A DNA stretch of 64,000 bases, from positions 915,783,340 through 915,847,339 of the forward strand of contig NC_081409.1 of the NCBI RefSeq assembly GCF_030272615.1. The letters are read 5' to 3'. This stretch comes from Cryptomeria japonica (lineage: Eukaryota > Streptophyta > Pinopsida > Cupressales > Cupressaceae). The position numbers and the translations under genes are program-made. The notes under the pieces are model-generated. The model had not been told where the DNA came from, did not search any database, and was given only the letters and a program-made list of their open reading frames with translations. This document shows, one piece after another, positions 33,512-45,929 of this stretch (the stretch's first letter is position 1; each line of letters opens with the position of its first letter).

Positions 33512-34695
33512 GTAGAGTACAAATTGCGTGCCCCTTTGCAATTTCACCTACACTTTTGTAGCCACTTTAGTATCAATTCCCCTATCATTTGAGTAGGCTC
33601 ATTTCAGCCCTTTCATCAACCTTTTCCTCTCAGAGTGCTCAGGACCCCCTTTCAGCAGCTATCCTTCAAATTTTGTTTCATGTTAGCCACGTGTTTCTCT
33701 TACTGCTCATAATTTTCAAGTTTGATTCATCTATAAACTAATGCGTTGTGTGGATGTTAGCTTGTCGTGCATTAGTCCCATGACATTTCAATGTTCAAAT
33801 GTTGATTTTATGCAATTCGACACTTGTCACCTATTTTGGTCGATGGAAATAGCTTGGAATCCTCTAGATGGTTTGACAACCCTCTTTTCACTCCTCTTCT
33901 CTCTTTTTAAATCAATCTTTTCTCTCTTTTCAATCTCTCTGGTTCCTCTATGCATCCTATCTTGGTTCTCTTGGCTCTTATCTCTCTCTAGTTCCTCCAT
34001 ACAATCTCTTTGCTTCTCTTGGCTTTCATAGCTTTCTCTTGCTCTCTCTTGCTTGCTATAGCAGTCCTTAGTTTGCTACAACACTCTCAATTTCTCACAA
34101 TGATCTTTTGTAACTCTCTTGGCTTTCTCAAATCTCTTTGGTAATATCTTCCTATCATTCTATATATCTCATCTTTGAGAATCATGGGATTTATCACATC
34201 CCCTATCTTTTTGATCATTTAATCACTCTAGCTATTTATCTTTTGATTTATCTATATCTATTTGGGTTGTCTATGGAGGTGGAAACACCAAAGCGGGGTT
34301 CTGACTGAGGTAGGCCTCTAAACACAACCCCCAACAATTTTCCCTCTTTTGTATGTGTGTAGGTTTCTTGAAGGAATACAACCACAAGAGGGTTTTCTCT
34401 TTCTCTATTTATTTCATTCATATTCATTTCCATTTATATTTATTATCTTCTATTCATTGCCATGTTTCTAACTTTTGGGTTTTGCAAGTTAATCAAAACA
34501 CAAAGTCAAGTTTTCATGTTTCTAAGTCTTAGATGATCAGTTTTAGATAGAATACTCCCTATGTCTACTTGTTCAATTTCTCTATTTAGATATCTTCACC
34601 ATTTTTACTAGTTGGTGATATCTAAATGTATGGTGTGATTTTGGCTCTCAAGGGAATGTAGTTCTTCCCTTTGCAGGGTCACTTTTGCACATTCA
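33512..34695 (+). repeat. Element D 3' LTR
   Basis: Partner of 11489-12751; slightly shorter because it lacks a segment equivalent to about 12500-12600. Followed by TGATAAT (34696-34702), as on the left side of the element. Confidence 0.87.
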
Positions 34696-34702
34696 TGATA
34701 AT

Positions 34703-37700
34703 ATATGTAAGTGGCTACAACATTTTACTTTTATAGAGTAGTTTTTTCAATTATTTCCCCTTGAAGCACTCTCTATAATTAATTAAACAAGAATTGGAAC
34801 CCACATGGGGTTTGCCTTGAAACTATCCAAAAACTCAATAAAGGGTTCTTTCTTTCTCACTTTGTGAAGCCCAACAATGTTGAGATAATTTTCACGGATG
34901 GTTTGGGGTATGTCCATATATCACTATTTTATTATCAGCCCTTGATGGAAGATTTCATTGTCTCATATGAGAAGACACTTCATGTACAAATTTGGCCTAA
35001 GTTCATTGGTTTATGACTTCCTTGCTAGGAATTTTAATTGTCATTACTACTTTTGTTGGTAGAGTAATTTATGTTGAGCTTGATAAGTTCTAAAAGTTTT
35101 TGTAAAGAAGTTAAGTAGCTAAACAACTTCCTACACTAGCCTTGAGAGGAGGGTAATGGAAAAAAATTTACACATCCTTACAATAGTTACAAAAACTTAA
35201 GAAAAATAAAATAGCATGTATACCACAACACAACAATTTACGTGGGAAAACCATTTCAGTAGAATAACACTACACTCTAAAACTAGCCCAATATATTATG
35301 CATAAACTAATAGTGGATTACAATATACTTGTAGAGAAATATTTTTAGAAGAGTATCACCAACCAAAGATTCAGAGGTAACTCAATAGCTATAAGAATCT
35401 TACACACAACCTCCATCTGACATGCATCATATATAGGAGATACAATATATGAAACCATCAAATGATATTACAAAACCATGAGCTAAAACCACCCAATAAG
35501 GTTACACCCATCTTATCTTTAATCCTAAATATTCTATGATTTGTCAAAATACATAACAACATGTGTATCTCCCTTTTACAACTCATTTATGTGTTTGAAA
35601 CATTTTTTAATTTTCTACTTTAGGAGACCCAACTTTCAGAAGCCATAACTTTTGAACCAGGTGTCTGATTGACAAACCATTTAAAGAGACAAAAAGCTTG
35701 TGACATGATCATCAAGCAGTAACTTGGAGCACTAATTAAAGACACTTTTGGGTTGCTTTAGAGAATCTAAAGCCCTTAAAATTGATTTTGAAACTTTCAT
35801 TCACAACTTTAAAAATGTAAATTGTAATAGCTTCAAATCTAGACATGATATTGCAACAAATTTTTTTTGGCATGCTTCTCTAGATAAGTCAAAGCTTTGG
35901 GGAAATGAATCCACCAATCTATGCTCAAATGAAAAGTTAATAAAAATAGTAATGTTATGTATATATAAGGTTGAGACACCATTTTCCCAATAGTTTCATC
36001 CACAAATGTGTGTCCATGTTAAGATCAAATTGACAAAGGATTGAAATTTTTTAATGAAAATTCAGATGGGACATCCTAATTAAATCTAGCTTGATATATA
36101 CCTCAATCTATCTAATACCTATTTTAGGTACCAATACACTAAATGTGGAAGATTAATGATTGCCCTTTTCTGGGTCCCTGTATCAAATAATCTCCTCAAT
36201 TTGTTGAGGTTCCTTCTTTGAAAAATTAGTTGAAATGGACAATTATTTCACATCATAAAAGAGTAAATGCTATCTCTATCAGCACCTAAACTACTAGAGA
36301 GTCATCCTCTAGGAGATTTCCTTGGTTGTCCCATCTAACATCATTTTTATCTTCACAGCTATAAGTTCTTGTTCACTCTCCCCCCTCTAAATATCTATAG
36401 GGCTCTTGCAAATCACCTAAAGTACTAGAGGAAGGATAGTATGTTGTATAAAATACATAAATGTCAACTTTGGACATCCACTTTGATAGTTTCTCCTCAA
36501 AAGAGTCTATGCAAAATCAATATTTTTCTTTTAAGATTCAAATAGTTATGAAATGCCTCTTTATTCTTGTTAATGAAATTTCTCCCTTGAAATGTCCAAG
36601 ATCTTACTAACCTCCTTAGAATATGTTTAGTGTGAGATGTTGATCAAAAGTAGTTGTCTTTAAATGTTCTTTATTTATATGAACTCTATATTACTCAATT
36701 TTTTCTTAAATAGTTTGCCATGATATTTGGATATTACAATCAAAATAACATCAATTAGGTCATCTTAATTAGATGTCACATATAAGATTAAAATAGTCAG
36801 CCCAAAACTAATCTTCAAGGCCATGCAAAATGCAAAATGAAATGTGTGAGGCATCACACCATGTTGACACACCTTCCAAATCATTTCAAATAACTCCTAT
36901 AATTCCACAAACTAAGTTGCATGGACCAAAAGATAATAGGTTAGCTCCAAATGATAAAACATTTAAGGCACACCAACTCAACTTACTCAAATTACAATGT
37001 AGACCATGAAAAATGCATGCAAATGTTAAACATAGTATCACCTTAAATCAACAAATCCATATCATCGAATTGCATCACTAAATAGCTGAAGGAAGAGGAA
37101 TGCAATGAATTATTGTACACTGACACTCTCTCACTATACAAACTTGAATTCAGATCAGCATAAATCCAGTTGTAGACCAAATGAGTATTTGAAAACTATA
37201 ATTTGCATCCACCAACATTGTGCTCCAACCATAAGAACTAATGAAATATATGTCCCAAAAACTAAACGAGATCAGACAGATTGTTCACCAGAATAGTCAC
37301 ACTTAACCAACACCAATTGTAGACCATTAAATCATTTCCAACTATCTAGAAAATATGTATTACAACTCGATATACCATCTAAAATTACTACAATCACTCT
37401 TCAACCATCCACATAACCACTAGACTAATTCACTATTACTACACTAACTAAACATGTATCCAAACTAAAGAGATGTCAACACGTTTGTTAACAAAACACA
37501 CATCCAGAACAAGGCTATCAACAAGTTTGACATCAATGACAACTTGAATTCATATTTGCAATAGAAGAAAAAAAATATATAAGAGAGATAGCTAATACAA
37601 AAATAATTGACTCAAATGATTAATATAGAACATTAGCTATTTCCATTGCACATGGAATATTACTCAATGCAACATAATCGAATATAAGACTTGTGCTCTT

Positions 37701-38129
37701 AAATAGAAAAACACTTACAAAAGATAAAATTGTTGTTGCTTCTTTCCAAGAGAAAATTGTCCTATTGCTCTTACAATAATCAGAGAAATAAAATCAAACC
37801 CACTACTGTGTTCAAAGGAAAAGTTGTTGTTTCTTTCTACTTTGTATCTCTTCATTGCCCACACACACATATATAATGTTATTCATAAGTCAAAGTCATT
37901 ATTCGTGTGCATTATTTTGCATGGGTTGCCTATGAGCTTCTGTCAGAAATTAATATGATTCACAAATGGGTGATTGTAGCATATTAATAAAATGAGCTTT
38001 GAAAAAGGAGTTAGAGAAGATAAGGTTCATAAATAAAAGTCTTCAAATATTTAAAGTTGCAATTGCACCTTGTCTGATTGTAATGAATGCAATAATAATT
38101 GTAGTTGAAATTACTTGTTCCAACACTTA
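34703..38129. other. No gene seen
   Basis: AT-rich sequence without convincing coding regions on either strand. The block near 35220-35260 (CAACAATTTACGTGGGAAAACC) resembles an R-U5 part of a decayed LTR, but I found no partner. Confidence 0.35.
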
Positions 38130-38890
38130 GGATATGAAATTTGTGCTATAATTTAAAATATGCTTTTGTCATTAACTATAAGATCAAGTATATATAAAAG
38201 TAAAAATCTTGGTCAATCGAATTGCTTTGTTCATGTCTATAGTCTTTTCTTCAAAATTTAATTTGTAGGACATATTTGAACTAAAGCAAATAGTGTTTGA
38301 AAAACCCCATTGAGATTTGGGTTATACATGGAAGCAATTGTCTTGTGGATAGATGATTTTGATTAAAATTTCTACTGGCGTAAATTGTTGTGGATAGATA
38401 TTTTAAATTAAAATTTCTCTCTCTATGAACATGTTCATGGGAATCTATGGTAATTTTTAATAAATAGATGTTCTTATGATTTATAAAAAAAATAACAATA
38501 TACATATTTAAAAATTGGACGAATATAAAATCACACTTCAACCATGGAGCGGATAAAACTTGATATTGATAGCTTTCTTCTTATTAATTTCAAGAGTCTA
38601 GTACATTAGATCTAGTTATATTTGGATGATTTCCTAAAACTTAATATTCATAACTTTTTGCTATTAATTTCAAGATTATAGTCCATTGATTTTAGTTACG
38701 TTTGGATGATATCCTGAAACTTCCAACACCTTATTCCTCATGACATCTACAAAAAGAAAAGGACACAAAAACTCGCTTTAGACAATCTATGAAATGAACA
38801 TTTATACATATTTAATTCTCATTGCTCTTAACTTAATATTATTCTCGTCCACATAAAAAATATCAACCAACTAATTACAATGCCCTCTCT
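38130..38890 (+). repeat. Upstream copy of the receptor-kinase flanking repeat
   Basis: Collinear with 41485-42229 and, beyond the Copia insertion, 47394-47640. Shared landmarks in order include TTAACTATAAGA.CAAGT, AAAGCAAATA..GTTTGAAAAACC, CAATTG.C..GTGGATAGA, AACATGTTCATGGGA, CAAGAGTCTAG and ACAAAAAGAA. The upstream copy corresponds to the 3' flank of the kinase gene, so it may be the 3' flank of a lost tandem gene copy. Confidence 0.75.
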
Positions 38891-39341
38891 TGTTGTTGTC
38901 GTGGAACTTATCATTGTCCTAAAACTCCGAAAGCTTGCAATTTTGCTTCAAAATTTCATTGAACTGGTCTTAATGAATTTTGAATCAATGACTTCCGATA
39001 ACTTTCCTCAACATCAATGAAAGGATGTGATATTGGTAGTGGCTACAAGGGCCCTTCAACAGTAGAAATATTTTCCAATACCTTTTGACTTAGAAGGGAA
39101 AGTTCTGAATAAGTTACTTGAGATGGACCCAATACAATTATGAACTGTATATCGAATCAAAATTCCATGTTTCGGACAGTGTGAGACGGAAAACTTTTGA
39201 CTCGCTAAGGATTTCGTTTACTCGCACACCCATTACTCACAATTATCTCTATCATTGTTATCTGAATTCTGATCTTTCACCAACAATTCCCCTTAGTATA
39301 TGTGATTAGTTTATGCCCTTTACACCAGAGTTGTTTGTTAA

Positions 39342-41390
39342 ATGGGTAAACCTAGCTTTTGCCAAACAATTGCTATATTTTTTATGGTCTGTGCAATGAG
39401 TAGTCTGTCTATCTCTGTTTCGATCGTCCATTCGGCAGACCTGAATTTCAGCTTTCCTGAATTCACCAGATGCAATACAAGCGACATTCTCTGTGTTTTA
39501 GACGCCACAATATCAGAGCATGAAATCCATCTTACAAATAGTTCAAGTGCTTCCTACAAATTGACCGACAGGACAGCAGGCAGAGTTGTTTACAACCAGA
39601 CCATTCAGATGTCTTCTCTTGCCAGTTTTACAACGCAGATGCAGTTTGTTATGAATTATTATGGAGGCCATGGAATCGCTTTCTTAATGACATCAAAAGA
39701 AATCGCGATTCAGCGGACAAGTTGCTCCCACGCTGGTCTTCCAGGAAATGGATCAGATCTCTCAGCTGACGCATTCGCTGTTGAATTTAGTAGTGAATCA
39801 TCCCATGTCCACACAAAAGTTGGTAATGCTCGCCCTATAGATTACAATACTACCGAGTTAAACGAAATTTTAAATGATGGTACTTTGTGGAATGCACGTA
39901 TAGATTATGACGGTATAAGAAAATACCTGCAAATATTCTTGTCCAATGCCTCCAATAGCTCAATGTCCCAAACAGATCCGGTTCTAGCGCATCCTTTTGA
40001 TTGCTCAAAGTATCTTCCTGATAACCTTGTAGTAGGGATTTCTGCTTCTGCTCATGACTCCTTTGAGACGCACACAATCCTTTCATGGAGCTTCAATACC
40101 AAGGCAAAATCGAAGAAATCTTCCATGAAAATAATAATTGTGACGACTGTAGTGACTTCTTTTTGTTTAGTAGTAGTAATAGTTATGTGCAGCTTATTTT
40201 CCATTGCCAAAAAGAAGAGGAGATTGGGAAGTAGAAGAGAACAAACATGTGAAGATAATGAAATAGAGATTGGCATGCTTGTAGACAAGGGTCCATGTAG
40301 ATATAAGCTGGAGGATCTCAAGGCCGCAACCAACAATTTCAGTGAAAGTGTAAAGCTTGGAGAAGGAGGATTTGGAGATGTGTACAAAGCAGTTTTAGAA
40401 GAAACAAATGAAGTGGTAGCTGTAAAGCGAATCTCACAAAGGTCGAGACAAGGAATGAAAGAGTTCATCTCAGAAATAAGTATTGTCAGTCGAGTAAGAC
40501 ATCGAAATCTCGTTCAACTTTTGGGATGGTGCCACGAGAAAGGAGAATTGCTTTTGGTATATGAATACATGTCCAATGGAAGCCTTGACAAATATCTTTT
40601 TGTAGATTCTCATCCACTGCAGTGGAGTTACAGGTATCGAATAGCTCTGGAAATAGCTTATGGACTATTGTATCTCCATGAAGGATGGGACCAATGTATT
40701 GTACACAGAGATGTAAAATCCAGCAATGTTATGCTTGATTGCAACTTCAATGCAAAGCTTGGGGATTTTGGTTTGGCACGCATGTTTGAGCACAATCGTC
40801 TATCTCAGACCACAATAGCGGCTGGAACCTTGGGTTACCTCGCTCCTGAGTGTGTAATGACTGGAAGAACAAGTCCTGAATCAGATGTTTATAGCTTTGG
40901 AGCCGTGGCCTTGGAAATCGCTACAGGAAGGAAAGCGTTAGATGTGAGTTTGCTAGAGCATAATATGAGACTTGTGGAGTGGGTATGGGATCTTTATGGG
41001 CAAGGAAAAGTTTTGGAAGCCGCAGACGGGAGGTTTGATGGAGAGTTTGAGAAGACAGAAATGGAACAATTGATGGGGATAGGGCTGTGGTGCTCTCATC
41101 CAGATCCAGCTGAAAGGCCCAAAATAACTCAAGTGGTGAAGTTGCTGAAGCTGGAAGATCAAGTGCCTCAGCTCCCTCCAGCATTACCTGTACCAACATA
41201 TGCTGTGGTTCAAGGAGCCAAGCTCCCAGTGGCTTCTTCACTTACAACTGGTCTTTCTCAGGCATTCCCATATTTTGCTTCAACCCCTTCTCATTCGATG
41301 GAATCTTCAACCTCTGTATCAGCGGGCGCTCCAGGTACTACGTCTCAAGTCTCCTCCTCTTCATATTCAAGTGCGCTTCCCATGGAATAG
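39342..41390 (+). CDS. L-type lectin receptor-like kinase
   Basis: Intronless gene for a 682-residue single-pass receptor kinase, the usual size and structure of plant L-type lectin receptor kinases. Residues 1-31 are a signal peptide. About 33-253 is a legume-lectin domain with several N-glycosylation sites. Residues ~262-288 form the membrane helix, followed by the basic stop-transfer KKKRR. The kinase domain (~333-605) has the glycine loop GEGGFG (340-345), Lys362 in AVKRIS, HRDVKSSN (His455-Arg456-Asp457, so an RD kinase), DFG at 475-477, GTLGYLAPE, and a Ser/Thr-rich tail. It should act at the plasma membrane in sensing extracellular or wall signals. All kinase residues look intact. The lectin domain is odd: the Asp and Asn that normally bind calcium and sugar (VEFD..., then ND/DNHVG) are replaced (AVEFSSESSHVHTKVG), so sugar binding is doubtful. 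Confidence 0.95.
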   Translation: MGKPSFCQTIAIFFMVCAMSSLSISVSIVHSADLNFSFPEFTRCNTSDILCVLDATISEHEIHLTNSSSASYKLTDRTAGRVVYNQTIQMSSLASFTTQMQFVMNYYGGHGIAFLMTSKEIAIQRTSCSHAGLPGNGSDLSADAFAVEFSSESSHVHTKVGNARPIDYNTTELNEILNDGTLWNARIDYDGIRKYLQIFLSNASNSSMSQTDPVLAHPFDCSKYLPDNLVVGISASAHDSFETHTILSWSFNTKAKSKKSSMKIIIVTTVVTSFCLVVVIVMCSLFSIAKKKRRLGSRREQTCEDNEIEIGMLVDKGPCRYKLEDLKAATNNFSESVKLGEGGFGDVYKAVLEETNEVVAVKRISQRSRQGMKEFISEISIVSRVRHRNLVQLLGWCHEKGELLLVYEYMSNGSLDKYLFVDSHPLQWSYRYRIALEIAYGLLYLHEGWDQCIVHRDVKSSNVMLDCNFNAKLGDFGLARMFEHNRLSQTTIAAGTLGYLAPECVMTGRTSPESDVYSFGAVALEIATGRKALDVSLLEHNMRLVEWVWDLYGQGKVLEAADGRFDGEFEKTEMEQLMGIGLWCSHPDPAERPKITQVVKLLKLEDQVPQLPPALPVPTYAVVQGAKLPVASSLTTGLSQAFPYFASTPSHSMESSTSVSAGAPGTTSQVSSSSYSSALPME

Positions 41391-41484
41391 CTCTCTATCA
41401 CTCCCGAACTTGCTCACTGATTTACTTTGGATATGAAGACTGTATGATATTTTATCTCCACCCAATTTGCTCAATCATTTAATT

Positions 41485-42229
41485 TGGATTTGAAATCTTT
41501 GTTTTTAATTAAAATATGCTATTGCCATTAACTATAAGACCAAGTGTATAGAAGAGTAAAAACATTTGGTCAATGGGTTTAGTTTCTTCATATGTATAGT
41601 TTCTCCTACATACTCATCTTTGCAGGGCATATCTAAACAAAAGCAAATATAGTTTGAAAAACCTCATTGAAATCTAACTTATACAGGCCAGCAATTGGCA
41701 CGTGGATAGACCTTTTCGATTATAATTCCCACTGTTGTAATTTATTTGTCCAAGTTAATGCCATGAGTGTTTGATACTTCTTTGTTGATTAGTATTTGGT
41801 TGATGATCATTGCTACTACAGTTGGTTTAATTATATTCTCTCCATTAAATAAATATGGATTTGATGATTCTTAATGTACGGTGACTTGAGAATTATTTAT
41901 TTATCACAGTGATCTAGGCAGTCAATCATGAGATACTACTGCATGCTAGATTAAATTTCATAACCTCGCATTAGATTATTAAAATCTCTAATTAATTTAA
42001 ATATCATGATGTACAATTTGTAATTACGTTTAATTACAGTATGAACTAGCCCCAGGGAATGTATATTTTTCATAGCGCATATCAGAGCTTCGACTGTCAT
42101 GGCTTTTTGATATCTATGAACATGTTCATGGGAGTCTGCGGTTATTATTTTCTTTTTTAATAAGAATCAACCTGGGTCAAACCGACTCTTGATTCGTAAC
42201 TTTTTGAATATTAATTTTAAGAGTCTAGT
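41485..42229 (+). repeat. Downstream copy of the receptor-kinase flanking repeat, part 1
   Basis: Directly follows the kinase stop region and matches 38130-38600 in order. It is cut by Copia element E at 42229 and resumes at 47394. Confidence 0.75.
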
Positions 42230-42574
42230 TATTGCACTATCAAATTAACAGAAAAATAGTAAATGGGAAACACATAAATATATTATTTGCACAGTTAAAA
42301 AACACAGCAGCTGAGCAACACTTAGAAATTATATTATCAGCACATAAACACAGCAGTTTGCTGTAATATTCTTACACACGAAATGGAAGGGAGGCTGCAG
42401 TATTTATGGACTTAATGCAGACCTCTAGAAGATTCTGGATTAGTCTACAAAAGCTACGGTGAAGAGAAATCTAAAAGGTAGAAGTTTTTGTGCTGGTTGA
42501 AGAATTTTGGAATGTATAATAAAGGTTCACCAACACAGTATTGTAGTTTCTATAAAATAAACATTATTCCAACA
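42230..42574 (-). repeat. Element E 3' LTR
   Basis: On the minus strand it begins TGTTGGAATAATG after the purine tract AGGAGAG, and ends at the CTAGT duplication. Partner of 47106-47393. Confidence 0.87.
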
Positions 42575-42587
42575 CTCTCCTATAATG

Positions 42588-42704
42588 TTTATTTGTAGAG
42601 GATAGGAACTTCTTTTAGCTGTAACAAATCTCTAAGTTTAACAATTATTTGTAGAGGATAGGAACTTCTTTTAGCTGTAACAAATCAAGTTTAACAAATT
42701 TGAC
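42588..42704. repeat. Tandem duplication of ~56 bp in element E
   Basis: ATTTGTAGAGGATAGGAACT followed by TCTTTTAGCTGTAACAAATC occurs twice in direct succession, with slightly different ends. Confidence 0.85.
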
Positions 42705-44440
42705 AATAGGCAATGTTTTTCTGAATATGTCAGCAATTTGATCCTCTGTTCCACAAAATTGTAACTTTACCACTTGACTTTCAATCAAGTCACAAACAAA
42801 ATGATAATGTATTTCTATATACTTAGATCTGGCATAATATACATGATTTTTGGCTAGCTTAATAGTGCTTTGATTATCACAAAATATAATAGTAGGAGAA
42901 TCTTGTGGATGGTGTGTTTATTGAAGTAGTCTTCTAAGCCACATTGCTTCTTAAGATTCTTTTGATGAACCGATATATTCAGCCTTTGTTGATGAGAGTG
43001 ACACAGTTAATTGATTTTTGCTACTCCAAGAAACTGGTCCTGATCCAAGATGAAAAATGTATCCCAATGTTGATTTTTCAATCATCAATGTCACTATAGG
43101 TGTTCTCACCCTACCCAAAAGCCAATCTATAGAGCATTCTCCATAGCTGATGAAGATTCAATACATGAAATTGTATTGAGTTAAGAGGTGAGTACATATG
43201 TACAAGCTGCCTTGCTTAAATAGGCAAGAGTAGGGTGGAATAGTGGACAAGGTTTAGACGTGTGTCTCAACCTGGAGAAGTTAGAGTCCTAATATGACTC
43301 TACCATTATCCATCTACCTAATAAATGTTGTTACCTAAGTAAACTTAAGTAAACTATAAATAGTGAAAACTATTTACTCCATCAGTCACTTGCATAATCA
43401 GAATCTATATACCCAACTAGAGTAGACTCTCCTCCATACTTGTATTCAACGCCAAGCTAATAAGTGCCCTTAATATATTTTAATATTCTTTTAGTTGCTT
43501 TCTAATGTTCAATGTGTGGATTTGCCATGTACCTAGATACAATACCAACTGCATATGCAATATTTGGTCTAGTTATACTAAGATACAAAAGACTCCCAAC
43601 AAGTTGTTTATACAATTTTCTCTCCACCTTTTATTGAGTAGAGGTAGCGCTCAATTTTAATCCTATTTCACATGATGTGTTAGATGATTTACAATCACTC
43701 ATATTAAATTTCCTTAATACATCAAGAGCATATTTTGTTTGAGAAAGAATGATTCTGCCTTCTTCTTGCAAAACTTGCATGGCCAAGAAATAGCGCATTT
43801 ATCCTAAATCAGTTATTTCAAAAGATTGCTTGAGTTGATTCTTGATACTTTCAATACACTTTGTGTGATCCCTTGTAATGATCAAATCATCTACATATAG
43901 TACAATAATAACAATTTGACTATCAATATGCTTTTAGATACACATCTAGATCAACTTTTCTTCTTTTAAATCCCTCTCCTATAAAGTATTCATTTATTTT
44001 GGTGTACCATGCACTTGGAGCTTGTTTAAAACCATACAATCATTTTTTTAATCTACAAACTAAATGTTCTTCAACAACTTTAACAAATATTGGTGACTGT
44101 TGCATATAAATTTATTCTTTTAAATCACCATGTAGAAATGCACTTTTTACGTCCATTTTGAAATATTTTCCAACCAAATTTTGCAATTAAAGAAATTATT
44201 GTACAAATAGAAGTCATTTTAGCAATTGGAGCAAAGGTTTCAATATAGTCAATACCTTTTGTTTATGAGAAACCTTTAGCCACTAGCATTGCCTTGTGTT
44301 TTTCAATAGCTCCATCTAATTTAAACCTTGTTTTGTAGGTCCACTTGCATCCAACCACATTTTTTTCTTTTGGAAGTGTTGTCGATTCCCATGTTCCATT
44401 TTTCATCAAAGAGTTGTACTCATCTTGCATAGCTACTTCC
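42705..44440 (-). pseudogene. Element E reverse transcriptase and RNase H
   Basis: The minus strand encodes broken Copia RT and RNase H. The RT active site YVDD lies near 43886-43900 (VLYVDDLI). RNase H shows [26 protein letters not shown] and IIFCDNQSTIKLAKN, followed by YIEIHYHFVCD. Stops and frame changes are frequent, and the solo LTR at 43148-43384 splits the RNase H region. Confidence 0.88.
43148..43384 (-). mobile_element. Element F: solo LTR related to element A
   Basis: A 237-bp unit bounded TGATG..CATCA, inserted in the Copia RNase H frame. It shares with the element A LTR, in the same order, AATAGGCAAG..TAGGG (the TATA region) and CCTAAGTAAACTTAAGTAAAC near its end. I could not find a clear target duplication, so the solo LTR may have formed by recombination or the site has decayed. 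Confidence 0.65.
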
Positions 44441-44702
44441 CATTCATCTTTTCCTTATGCTTCTTCATATTTTCTTGTAGTGTCAGCTTGCATCCCCTTA
44501 GTCATAAGAGCATAGTTAGCAAAAAAGGTCTCAAGGCCTTCTTGGTATATTTCATGAATGCTTCTAGTCTTGTGTTTTCATCATTGCTTTTACTTGATTC
44601 TTCAACTTGTGTTTCTTCTCCTCTTATAAAGGTTGGCACATTTTCATTTGAATCATTATAATGATTAGATTTATCTTCTTCAATCAAAATTAGAAAGGAG
44701 GA

Positions 44703-45698
44703 TTATGCAAGAGAATTATCACTTTCAATATTTTCATCAAACCAAACATTCCTTTTGATATGGATTTTCCTCGTTTTAGGATTATATAACCTATATCCCT
44801 TTGACTCCTCACTATACCTCACCATTATGTACTTCTCACTTTTTTTCTCTAACTTGTTCCTTTTTTCATCAAGAATGTGAGCATAAGAATTACATCCAAA
44901 ATTTTGAAAATAAGATGTAGGCTTTCTAAGACTCCTTGCCTCTTCTAGTGTTATGTTCATAACTTCTTTTGTAGGTGTTCTATTCAAAATATATATAGTA
45001 GTGTGAATTGCTTCAGCTGAAAATTTAACTTCAATGCTTCTAGAATGCAACATGCATCAAGCCATTTCTGTTATAGTTCTAGTCTTTCTTTGTACAGCTC
45101 AATTTTGTTGGGGTGAGTAAGAAATAATTGATCAATTCTTAATACCGTGTTGTTTACAAAATTCTATAAGAGATTTGTTCATATATTTAGTACCTCTATC
45201 TATTCTTATTATTTTGAGAGATCTTCCACTTTATTTTTTAGTCAAAACTTTTAACTCTTTAAATTTATGAAATACTTCATCTTTCTTTTTTAGAAAGTAT
45301 ACCCAAAAACTTCTAGTATGGTTGTCTATAAAGGTGAGAACATACCTTGATCCTCCAAGTGAAGGTGTTCTAAAAGGATCAATTACATCACAATGAATCA
45401 AATGTAAAGTATTTTTTTCCCTCAATGATTTTCCTTGTGGGAAACTTTCCACATGTTGTTTTCCTATTACAAATCCTTCACATACCTTATGTCTTGGTGA
45501 GAATTTTGGAAGCCCATGTACGATATGTAGTTTCTCCTTAATCTTGAGGCTTTGATAGTTGACATGTCCCAAATGCTCATGCCATAATCTACTCATATCA
45601 TTGTATTGGACAATGGCGCACATATGCTCAACTCCACATTTAGAAGTAAATTCCTGAAACTTATATAATCCATTCTCCATTTTACCAATTGTAGTCAC
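44703..45698 (-). pseudogene. Element E integrase
   Basis: Two frames, 45231-45698 and 44703-45053. The first has the GAG-pre-integrase zinc region (RLWHEHLGHVNYQSL, then a decayed CxxC, CEGFVIGKQ) and the core (LIHCDVIDPF, GGSRYVLTFIDNHTRSFWVY) with its first catalytic Asp. The second has AIHTTIYILNRTPTKEV, FQNFGCNSYAHI and KSEKYIMVRYSEESKGYRLY, the conserved C-terminal integrase block of Copia. The stretch between (45054-45230) holds the broken middle of the catalytic core. Confidence 0.92.
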
Positions 45699-45929
45699 TA
45701 TAATTATCTTTCACATCTATGATTAAACATTTGTCATTGTAGAACTCTATTTTATACCTTTCATTTGCAATTTGAGATAGAGAAAGAAGATTTATTTTCT
45801 ATTCAGAAAGTAGCTTCACATTTTTAAATACACCATTATCGACTTGAACATTTTGAGTTCTTTAAATTCTAAGGTGCTATTGTTTCCCAAGTATATTTTC
45901 TTTGCACTACTTTCATTTAATGATTCAAA

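Larger units (their letters stand above)
11489..34695 (+). mobile_element. Element D: outermost, pol-less LTR retrotransposon carrying nested insertions
   Basis: Two direct repeats of about 1.2 kb, both starting TGTAGAGTA (11489 and 33512), bound a unit with the sequence TGATAAT on both outer sides (11482-11488, 34696-34702). The right LTR is preceded by a good polypurine tract (AAAGTAGGGGCAAAA, 33497-33511). Its own coding parts are 12897-13790 and about 27293-28329 (protease end, G-patch-like region, zinc-knuckle-like motif). No RT, RNase H or integrase belongs to it. LTR divergence is roughly 12% by eye over the first 140 bp, so it is the oldest element of the nest. Chromovirus C and the candidate TIR element I are inserted inside it. 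The protease and G-patch layout resembles Ty3 elements of the Tat kind, though the lineage is inference. Confidence 0.85.

Noticed and set aside
35220..35270. LTR fragment suggested by CAACAATTTACGTGGG
   Set aside because: The phrase is common near plant LTR ends, but no partner repeat, terminus or target duplication was found.
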